Of a stretch of DNA of 5,588 nt, positions 1 to 5,588 are shown in pieces. The position numbers and the translations under genes are program-made. How positions within the stretch are numbered: the first letter of the stretch is position 1; the number at the start of each line of letters is the position of its first letter. Below the pieces are notes generated by a model. The model was not told the DNA's origin and did not search any database. It saw nothing but the letters and a program-made list of their open reading frames with translations. The DNA comes from Campylobacterales bacterium (lineage in GTDB: Bacteria; Campylobacterota; Campylobacteria; Campylobacterales; SZUA-545), in NCBI GenBank assembly GCA_025800305.1, contig JAOXRY010000443.1, positions 1-5,588 on the forward strand. Reading direction: 5' to 3'.

Positions 1-476
1 CTTTAACTGGTCACTTGGTTTTTTCCACACTTCACACCAACGACGCCATCAGTGCTATTACAAGAATTGTTGATATGGGAATTGAACCTCTTCTTGTAGC
101 AAATTCAGTTGTTGCCATTCAAGCCCAAAGATTAGTAAGAAAAGTATGTAAATACTGTAACAAACCAGCGCAACCTCCACAAGCTATTATTGATAAATAT
201 AATATCCATATAGACTCTGATACTAAATTTGTCCGTGCTATTGGTTGTAAAAGATGTTCTAATACTGGATTTTCAGGAAGAACTATTATTAGTGAAGTAT
301 TGGAAGTTGATAACCAACTAGCTCAGCTTATTGTCCAAAGTGAATCTAAGGAAAAATTGTATGAAATAGCTGTAAACAAAGGCTTCCAACCGATGTTCCT
401 ATCAGGTCTTTTAAAAGCGGCACAAGGGATCACCACAATAGAAGAGGTGATGAGAGTTGCAAAACTAGAAGATTAA
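1..476 (+). CDS. GspE/PilB/MshE-family secretion ATPase, C-terminal fragment (5' end outside window)
   Basis: This is the C-terminal part of a cytoplasmic hexameric ATPase that powers assembly of type IV pili or type II secretion pseudopili. The reading frame is open from the window edge (first whole codon at position 3), so the TTG at 15 is an internal Leu and not a start. About 157 residues are visible; family members are usually around 550-570, so the Walker A and B regions lie upstream. The visible part opens with the conserved His-box stretch TGHLVFSTLHTNDA. It is followed by the GspE/PilB pattern 'RLVRKVC' and a tetracysteine zinc motif: two CxxC pairs (CKYC from 147 and CKRC from 246), with 29 residues between them. 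Next comes SGRTIISEVLEVD, and near the end the typical 'aaqGITTIEEVMRV' tail. The zinc motif argues for GspE/PilB/MshE and against the retraction ATPase PilT. Which of the three it is cannot be decided from this fragment. No terminator follows it, and the next gene begins 15 bases downstream, which implies an operon. Confidence 0.93.
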   Translation, partial: LTGHLVFSTLHTNDAISAITRIVDMGIEPLLVANSVVAIQAQRLVRKVCKYCNKPAQPPQAIIDKYNIHIDSDTKFVRAIGCKRCSNTGFSGRTIISEVLEVDNQLAQLIVQSESKEKLYEIAVNKGFQPMFLSGLLKAAQGITTIEEVMRVAKLED

Positions 477-491
477 CATTACAATAGATAT

Positions 492-3400
492 ATGAGAAGT
501 TTATTATTTTTTATACTTTTTACTCCTCTATATCTTTTTGGAGTCACACTCTATGTTGATGATGATACAACCCAGTGCCCTAGTGCTGGTTATACCTCTA
601 TTGAAAATGCCTTGAATAATAGTAATAGTGGAGATACAATTGTCATCTGTAATGGTACATATAATGAAAACATAACCATCTCAAAGAATAATATTACAAT
701 AAAAGGACAAAGCGGAAATAGATCTGATGTTATCATACAAGGAGGGACATCTCATCTATTAACTATAAATTCTTGGCTTAATTTTATCACAGTTGAAAAT
801 ATAACTTTCAAGCAAAATAACTCTAATGAGGAAGCCCTATATATTAATGCTGTAAAAGACATAACCATAAAAAACATCTCCATCCAAACAAACAGAGGAA
901 ATGGACTTCATTTTAGTGGACAAACTACAAGGCTTATTCTTCAAAACAGTAATATCCAAACTATATCAGGAGGTTACGGAATTTACTTTAGTTCCTCTCT
1001 TACAGGGTTATCCGAAATACATAATGTAACTTTAGAAAGTTACAACACACCACTTTACGTAAAAGGACAAGTTACAGATCTTAATATAACCAATGGAAAA
1101 ATAACATCCTCTCAAGGAGATGGTATCCATTTCAATGGACAATCTAGTAGGATAACTATAGAGGACACTTCAGTTAAAACAACAAAAAGTGGGAAAAAAG
1201 CTCTCTATTTTTCTAGCCAGATCAATGGCAATATTAATATCAACAACCTTACTTTAGAAAGTGATGACTCAACATTTCACGTAGGCTCTAATGTAAATCA
1301 ACCTATAAAAATTGATAACTCTGATTTTACATCAGACAATGGATACGGACTCTATTTTCATGGAAGTGTTCATGACGGTATAACTCTAAATAAATTAAAA
1401 ATAGACAGTAAAAACTCTTCAATCAATATAAAAGGACAAACAGGAAGTTTCGCCCTTACAAACTCTCAACTACTATCAAGTGACAACCATGGACTAAGTT
1501 TTGAAAGTCAGACTGGTACGATAGACATTGAGGGTTCTAAAATAGACAGCTCTCAAGGGAAAAATGGAATATATTTTACTTCACCTCTTAACGGGACTGT
1601 TACTCTTACTAATACAGATCTTAAAAGTAAAGAGACAGGAATAGAGATTAAATCCCAAGCCAACAAACATCTGGCAATAAAAGAATCCAATATTACTTCT
1701 ATAGATGACTATGGGATATATTTTAATAGTTTTGCTTATTCTGGGGTAAGTTTAGTTAATAGCAATCTTATAAGTAAAAAAACTTCCCTTTATCTTAAAC
1801 AAGATACTGGAGGATTAGAGGCTACCAACAGTAAAATCATCTCTACTGATGAAGATGGAATTTACTCTAAAGGTCAGCTAGGCAGTAGTTTTATCTATAA
1901 CCAGACAGATATTGAAGCAGGAAAATCAGCTCTAGTTTTTAATGGAAAAACCAATGTAAAAGTCTTATTGGAAAATGGAAAATTAACCAGTAAAAAAAAT
2001 GGTATTTCCTTTGAAAAAGAAGCTAATCAAGGGATTTGTCTTAGAAATATGACAATAGACTCAAAAGAATATGGAATTCAAACAAAATCTAATGTGTATG
2101 GTAATGGATTAGAAATTGAGAACTCTAAAATACTCTCACAAAAAAGAGCAGTATATGTTCAGAGCAAAAAACAGGTCAATCCTATATTTGAGAATTCAAC
2201 ATTTTACTCTTCCAATAGTGACACTGTTTATCTACAATTAAAAGATTGGACTTCCTTTACCTCTACAGGAAATTGTTTTAAATCCCAAGGCAATAAATAT
2301 GGAATCGACTTACAAATTAACAAATCTAATCGTGTAAATGTAACCAACAACTGTTTTTATAATGATAATCCACTATACTATGGAAAATCATCCAAAGCAG
2401 GATATAATTTTACTTCAAATTATTGGGGTGGTGTTAATAACTATAATTCCAATAACATCAGTGACAACAATGCTTTAACAAACTGTCCTCATACTTGTAA
2501 CTTTACAAACGGAAGCCCTCCACAAATTTCAACAAACCTCTTTACTGTAGCAGAAAATCAGACAGCTGTTGGAAATATAAATGCTACAGATCCAGATGGA
2601 GATGTACTAATTTATTGGATTTCTGGAGGAGATAGTAGTAGTCTTACTATAGATGGAAATGGTTTGTTAACCTTTAAAAACCCTCCCGATTATGAAAGTA
2701 AAAATACATACTCTTTTACAGTTCATGTTGATGATGGAGAAAATGAAGTAACAGCAACTGTCACTATTAATATAACAGATGTCAACGAAGCTGTTGATTG
2801 TAATTCTTTTAACTTTTCTTTTAACTCTATAGAGAATCAAATCGTAAGCAGATCTTTTCCAATAACAATTACAGCAACTTGTAATGACACAGGAACAATG
2901 ATAGATCTAAATAGTGTAGTTTTACAATACTACAATCAGTCAAGTACAAAAATTGAAAATTTAGGAACTGTTGATATTCTTAAAGGAAACAACTCTATCC
3001 TTACTACGCAAATTAAAATTCCAAATGGTTATCTTAATGGCTTTTTAAAAGCAACATACAATACAAGTAATAGTGATTCAAACCCTTTTGATGTTTTACC
3101 TAAAGCACTTTCTATTACAAACTTTCAACTCATAAATCCCAATGGACACAGTTTCACTTACTTTGGAAATACTAACCAACCTGCTACTCTAACTTTTGAT
3201 ATCAATGGAATTGATGAAGCTGGAGATATCGTCACAAATTACGACTCTAACCAGATTGCTAATAATGTAAATTTCACCCTTAATTATATAGGAACAGGAA
3301 ATTATGATGAAACATATAACTACATAAATACACAAGTTCCTTCTTCAGATTTTACCAAGGGAACAGCAAAAGTTTCAATTCCTATTAACTTTAACAGAGA

Positions 3401-3965
3401 CTCTAAAACTCCTCTTAATCCTTTAAAACTTGAAAATGGAGTTCTTCAAATCCATGGAAGAGATAGTGTCTTTAATATTACCGCTCCTGTAACTAATATT
3501 AATAATATGACTGCTGAGTTTTTTTACGGAAGAATAAATCCTGTTGATGGAAATGGAGAGACAGATATAATTGGAAAAGTCTATTATGAGATCTTCTCTT
3601 CTACCAATGAAGGAGAAGCAAGTGTTGATGGTGGAAATTGGTATCAAAAAAGAAGTGATAATACTCCTGTATTTAGTTTTGGAAACTACTCAAGATCTGA
3701 TGGTGGAACTGTAGATGCCACTATAATCCCAAAAGAAACCTTTGACAGTGTTACTTTTATCCATCCTGGAACCAGCAGAAATGTAAAAGTCACTATAAAT
3801 CAAGAAACCATAGGTAACTATCTCTACTACAACCCTTATTCAAAGAATAATAAAACTATTTTTTATATGAATTTTCAACAGCCAACAAACAATCAAAATA
3901 GCAACAAAGATATTGTAAATAATAGAGGAATCAATTTTTCTTCTCAAGGAAGATTAGGAGAATAG
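492..3965 (+). CDS. Large exported parallel beta-helix protein with cadherin-like and MshQ-like C-terminal domains
   Basis: This is a predicted surface or secreted protein of 1157 residues; I recognise its domains but not a named gene. Residues 1-17 form a Sec signal peptide (Arg2, hydrophobic core, likely cleavage near LFG/VTL), with no lipobox Cys. Residues about 19-75 match the pectin-lyase-fold entry pattern (YTSIENAL, SGDTIVICNGTY), with Cys29 and Cys53 as a likely disulfide. About 20 or more coils follow, to about residue 625, and then the NYWGG motif (643-647) often seen where NosD/PbH1-type helices end. Residues 676-767 are a cadherin-like domain. From about 770 to the end lie beta-rich segments, with FFYGRI at 1010-1015 resembling the MshQ/DUF6701 C-terminal domain. 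No autotransporter barrel or LPXTG anchor is seen. ATG 492 is the only ATG between the in-frame upstream stop and the signal peptide; no good Shine-Dalgarno precedes it, so translation may be coupled to the ATPase gene. A pilus-associated adhesin or secreted substrate is plausible. A polysaccharide-lyase activity is possible from the fold, but no catalytic residues could be identified. Confidence 0.93.
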   Translation: MRSLLFFILFTPLYLFGVTLYVDDDTTQCPSAGYTSIENALNNSNSGDTIVICNGTYNENITISKNNITIKGQSGNRSDVIIQGGTSHLLTINSWLNFITVENITFKQNNSNEEALYINAVKDITIKNISIQTNRGNGLHFSGQTTRLILQNSNIQTISGGYGIYFSSSLTGLSEIHNVTLESYNTPLYVKGQVTDLNITNGKITSSQGDGIHFNGQSSRITIEDTSVKTTKSGKKALYFSSQINGNININNLTLESDDSTFHVGSNVNQPIKIDNSDFTSDNGYGLYFHGSVHDGITLNKLKIDSKNSSINIKGQTGSFALTNSQLLSSDNHGLSFESQTGTIDIEGSKIDSSQGKNGIYFTSPLNGTVTLTNTDLKSKETGIEIKSQANKHLAIKESNITSIDDYGIYFNSFAYSGVSLVNSNLISKKTSLYLKQDTGGLEATNSKIISTDEDGIYSKGQLGSSFIYNQTDIEAGKSALVFNGKTNVKVLLENGKLTSKKNGISFEKEANQGICLRNMTIDSKEYGIQTKSNVYGNGLEIENSKILSQKRAVYVQSKKQVNPIFENSTFYSSNSDTVYLQLKDWTSFTSTGNCFKSQGNKYGIDLQINKSNRVNVTNNCFYNDNPLYYGKSSKAGYNFTSNYWGGVNNYNSNNISDNNALTNCPHTCNFTNGSPPQISTNLFTVAENQTAVGNINATDPDGDVLIYWISGGDSSSLTIDGNGLLTFKNPPDYESKNTYSFTVHVDDGENEVTATVTINITDVNEAVDCNSFNFSFNSIENQIVSRSFPITITATCNDTGTMIDLNSVVLQYYNQSSTKIENLGTVDILKGNNSILTTQIKIPNGYLNGFLKATYNTSNSDSNPFDVLPKALSITNFQLINPNGHSFTYFGNTNQPATLTFDINGIDEAGDIVTNYDSNQIANNVNFTLNYIGTGNYDETYNYINTQVPSSDFTKGTAKVSIPINFNRDSKTPLNPLKLENGVLQIHGRDSVFNITAPVTNINNMTAEFFYGRINPVDGNGETDIIGKVYYEIFSSTNEGEASVDGGNWYQKRSDNTPVFSFGNYSRSDGGTVDATIIPKETFDSVTFIHPGTSRNVKVTINQETIGNYLYYNPYSKNNKTIFYMNFQQPTNNQNSNKDIVNNRGINFSSQGRLGE
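858..2351 (+). repeat. Degenerate protein-level tandem repeat: parallel beta-helix coils of about 24 residues
   Basis: Residues about 123-620 of the beta-helix protein are built from about 20 diverged tandem coils. Each follows roughly a pattern of hydrophobic-x-hydrophobic, then N-S/T, then I/L-x-S, then G-I/L-Y/H-F, then a turn. Examples are NSNIQTISGGYGIYF, NGKITSSQGDGIHF, GSKIDSSQGKNGIYF and ESNITSIDDYGIYF. A turn Gln recurs at residues 144, 193, 217, 243, 316, 340, 389 and 462; the spacings (49, 24, 26, 73, 24, 49, 73) are all close to multiples of 24.3, which gives the coil length. At DNA level only short echoes remain (for example aaaaggaca near 702, 1062 and 1430), so the repeat is old and held by protein structure. 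It is not a recent tandem duplication. Confidence 0.8.
2517..2792 (+). other. Cadherin-like calcium-binding domain (protein domain within the CDS at 492)
   Basis: Residues 676-767 form a single cadherin-like repeat. The calcium-binding motifs of the family are all recognisable in order: VAEN (686-689), ATDPDGD (698-704), PDYE (732-735), VDDG (746-749) and the closing ITDVNEA (761-767). The aromatic and hydrophobic spacing (LIYWI, LTIDGNGLLTF, YSFTVHV) fits the seven-strand fold. In bacteria such domains usually act as calcium-stiffened spacers or adhesive modules in large surface proteins. Here one copy links the beta-helix to the C-terminal region, where it could act as a rigid hinge; that role is inferred. 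Confidence 0.85.
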
Positions 3966-3967
3966 GA

Positions 3968-4003
3968 AAAAGGCTAGTTTTTAAACTAGCCTTTTAAGTT
4001 TTT
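3968..4003. terminator. Bidirectional intrinsic terminator between convergent genes
   Basis: The arms aaaaggctagt (3968-3978) and actagcctttt (3985-3995) are perfectly complementary, and the palindrome extends inward, leaving a small T/A loop. On the + strand the stem ends in CCTTTT followed by AAGTTTTT. On the - strand it is followed by a TTTTT run (complement of 3967-3971). It lies in the 40-base gap between the stop codons at 3965 and 4006, so it can serve both the + strand beta-helix gene and the - strand transketolase gene. Confidence 0.9.
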
Positions 4004-4005
4004 AA

Positions 4006-5588
4006 TTATGCTTCTTCAAATAAAGATCTAGCAACATCTGCTATATCTTCAGGATTAAATCCATATTTTTCAAATAGTTTTCCAGCTGGAGCTGACTCAC
4101 CAAAAGTAGACATGCCACAAACAACATCAGCAAACTTATGCCATTCCATACCACTAGCCATCTCAACAGCTATAACTTCTGTATTTGGATTGATGATTGA
4201 ATAGATATAGTCACTATCTTGCTCGTTGAATAGATCAAAACAAGGAACACTTACAATGTTAACACCCATACCATCTTTTTCTAACAGTCTTTTTGCTTCG
4301 ATGATTAGACCAACTTCACTACCACTTGCAACTAGCGTAACTTGAGGATTTTTTACTTTTTCCAGTAAATATCCACCTTTACTTACATCTCCTTCTGTTT
4401 TAGATCTGTCTAGTAGAGTTGTTTTTTGTCTTGTAAGTACGAACCCACTTGGAGCATCAAGTTCTAATGCTGTTTTCCAACAATCAACATTTTCATTACC
4501 ATCAGCAGGTCTAAATGAGTAGAAGTTAGGCATTGCTCTAAATGTACTTAACTGCTCAATTGGCTGGTGTGTTGCACCATCTTCACCAACACCGATAGAG
4601 TCGTGTGTCCAGATAAAGAAGTTTTTAGATCCCATTAATGCTGCAACTCTCGCTGCAGGTTTACTGTAATCACTAAAAACATAAAAAGTTGAGTTAAATG
4701 GTAAGAAAAGACCATAATTAGCCATTGCATTTGTCATAGCAGCCATTGAGTGTTCTCTAATACCAAATCTAATGTTTCTTCCCTTTGGAAACTCTCCAAG
4801 ACCTTTTAGTTCTGTTTTATTTGAACTAGCCAAATCTGCTGAACCACCAATAAATCCTGGAAGTCCTTGTGCAATTGCTTGTAAGATCTCTGAATTTGTC
4901 TCTCTTGTTGCTTTTGCTTCTGTAAATTTTGGAAAATCAATATCTGATACACTAGGATTTAAAAGTTTTTCTAAAAGTTCTTTAGAGTCACTATTAGAAT
5001 CTACCAACTTATTCCACTCTTTTTCTGCCAAATCACCTTTTTCAATAGCAACTCTAAACCTCTCTAAGGCGTCATCCGGAACTGTAAAAGACTCCAATGG
5101 AAACCCAGCATTCTCTTTAGAAGTTTTTATCTCTTCCTCACCTAAAGGAGCACCATGAGTTTTGTGGCTTCCTTCCATTGAAGCAGAACCTTTACCAATC
5201 TTTGTTCTTGCAATAATTAAGAAAGGTTTATCACTTGTTTGAGCTGTAGCAAAAGCAGAATCAATCTCTTCGTAGTTGTGACCATCGATTGTCACAACTT
5301 CCCAGTTTTGAGATCTAAATCTTTGCTCGATATTTTCTGTGAACGTAATATCTGTATTTCCATCAATTGTAATGTCATTGCTATCATAAACTAAAACAAG
5401 ATTATCTAATTTTTGGTGTCCTGCAACAGAACAAGCTTCGTAACTAATTCCTTCTTGTAAATCACCATCACCACAAAAACAGTAAACTTTATGATCAATT
5501 ACTTTTCCATTATCATTATTTAATATATGACTTCCATGTTTTGAAGCTAAAGAAAAACCAACAGCATTTGCTATCCCCTGCCCTAAAG
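4006..5588 (-). CDS. tkt: Transketolase, C-terminal 526 residues (5' end outside window)
   Basis: Transketolase (EC 2.2.1.1) is a thiamine-diphosphate enzyme that moves two-carbon ketol units between sugar phosphates in the pentose phosphate pathway and, in autotrophs, the Calvin cycle. The frame is open to the right edge, so the GTG at 5293-5295 is an internal Val. The fragment opens with LGQGIANAVG, so about 110-115 N-terminal residues of a roughly 640-660 residue enzyme are missing. Visible functional residues are the cofactor/metal motif GDGDLQEG (5461-5472 for GDGD), the paired YDSNDITID with its Asn at 5377-5379, HGAPLG, SADLASSN, and the catalytic Glu in GIREHSM (4753-4755). THDSIGVGEDGATHQP carries the substrate-contacting Asp and His (His at 4567-4569), and a phosphate-binding LTRQK follows. 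All three domains are represented and the C-terminal domain ends with TFGESAPAGKLFEKYGF. No frameshift is seen and the active site appears intact. The promoter and start lie outside the window, and the gene ends at the shared terminator. Confidence 0.97.
   Translation of the reverse strand, partial: LGQGIANAVGFSLASKHGSHILNNDNGKVIDHKVYCFCGDGDLQEGISYEACSVAGHQKLDNLVLVYDSNDITIDGNTDITFTENIEQRFRSQNWEVVTIDGHNYEEIDSAFATAQTSDKPFLIIARTKIGKGSASMEGSHKTHGAPLGEEEIKTSKENAGFPLESFTVPDDALERFRVAIEKGDLAEKEWNKLVDSNSDSKELLEKLLNPSVSDIDFPKFTEAKATRETNSEILQAIAQGLPGFIGGSADLASSNKTELKGLGEFPKGRNIRFGIREHSMAAMTNAMANYGLFLPFNSTFYVFSDYSKPAARVAALMGSKNFFIWTHDSIGVGEDGATHQPIEQLSTFRAMPNFYSFRPADGNENVDCWKTALELDAPSGFVLTRQKTTLLDRSKTEGDVSKGGYLLEKVKNPQVTLVASGSEVGLIIEAKRLLEKDGMGVNIVSVPCFDLFNEQDSDYIYSIINPNTEVIAVEMASGMEWHKFADVVCGMSTFGESAPAGKLFEKYGFNPEDIADVARSLFEEA

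Noticed and set aside
15..17. TTG as the start of a short ATPase-like gene
   Set aside because: The codons before it (LTGH) belong to the conserved LTGHLVFSTLHTND motif, so the gene begins outside the window.
492..560. Type IV prepilin leader (cleavage at G17/V18, followed by VTLYVD)
   Set aside because: There is no Glu at +5, and the hydrophobic stretch precedes the Gly instead of following it. This is a Sec signal peptide and not a prepilin leader.
858..2351. Possible CRISPR or DNA tandem repeat array in the repetitive region
   Set aside because: The repetition is in the protein pattern. DNA identity between units is limited to short echoes, unit lengths vary, and the frame is open throughout.
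3423..3647. 74-residue open frame on the - strand
   Set aside because: It lies wholly inside the C-terminal part of the beta-helix protein gene on the opposite strand, has no ribosome-binding site and no recognisable domain. It is a shadow frame.
492..3965. Autotransporter (type V secretion)
   Set aside because: A beta-helix passenger is suggestive, but the C-terminus does not look like a 12-strand barrel and does not end in an outer-membrane signature (it ends GRLGE).
4772..5158. 128-residue open frame on the + strand
   Set aside because: It is antisense to the middle of the transketolase gene, whose protein sequence matches the family throughout this stretch. It has a low-complexity Ser/Phe/Pro composition typical of a reverse-strand shadow.
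5293..5295. GTG as the start of a short transketolase
   Set aside because: The frame stays open to the window edge and encodes the transketolase cofactor-binding region upstream (LGQGIANAVG, GDGDLQEG), so this GTG is an internal Val.

Overview
This AT-rich window carries two convergent blocks and looks like chromosome from a Campylobacterota relative (Arcobacter/Sulfurimonas-like). That placement is inferred from base composition, from the style of the transketolase (its cofactor site reads GDGDLQEG), and from a pilus-type ATPase next to a long surface protein. No search could be run to confirm it. Every gene is chromosomal in character; there are no tRNA, rRNA, CRISPR or insertion-sequence signals.

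Left block, + strand (1-3965): the 3' end of a GspE/PilB/MshE-type secretion ATPase is followed, only 15 bases after its stop codon, by a 1157-residue exported protein. That protein has a Sec signal peptide, a long right-handed parallel beta-helix of about 20 or more coils (about 24 residues each), one complete cadherin-like calcium-binding domain, and a C-terminal region that resembles the tail of MshQ-like pilus-locus proteins. The tight spacing suggests co-transcription. The beta-helix protein may therefore be a substrate, tip adhesin or accessory factor of the type IV pilus or type II secretion machine that the ATPase powers. This functional link is inference from position and architecture.

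Centre (3966-4005): a compact hairpin flanked by T-rich tracts on both strands separates the converging genes and probably terminates transcription from both sides.

Right block, - strand (4006-5588): the C-terminal 526 residues of a transketolase, with the active-site residues expected in this part intact. It continues past the right edge, which cuts off roughly the first 110-115 residues. This is a central carbon metabolism gene with no apparent functional link to the left block.

The most interesting object is the beta-helix/cadherin/MshQ-like protein and its placement directly behind a pilus ATPase. I see no completely new system in the window.
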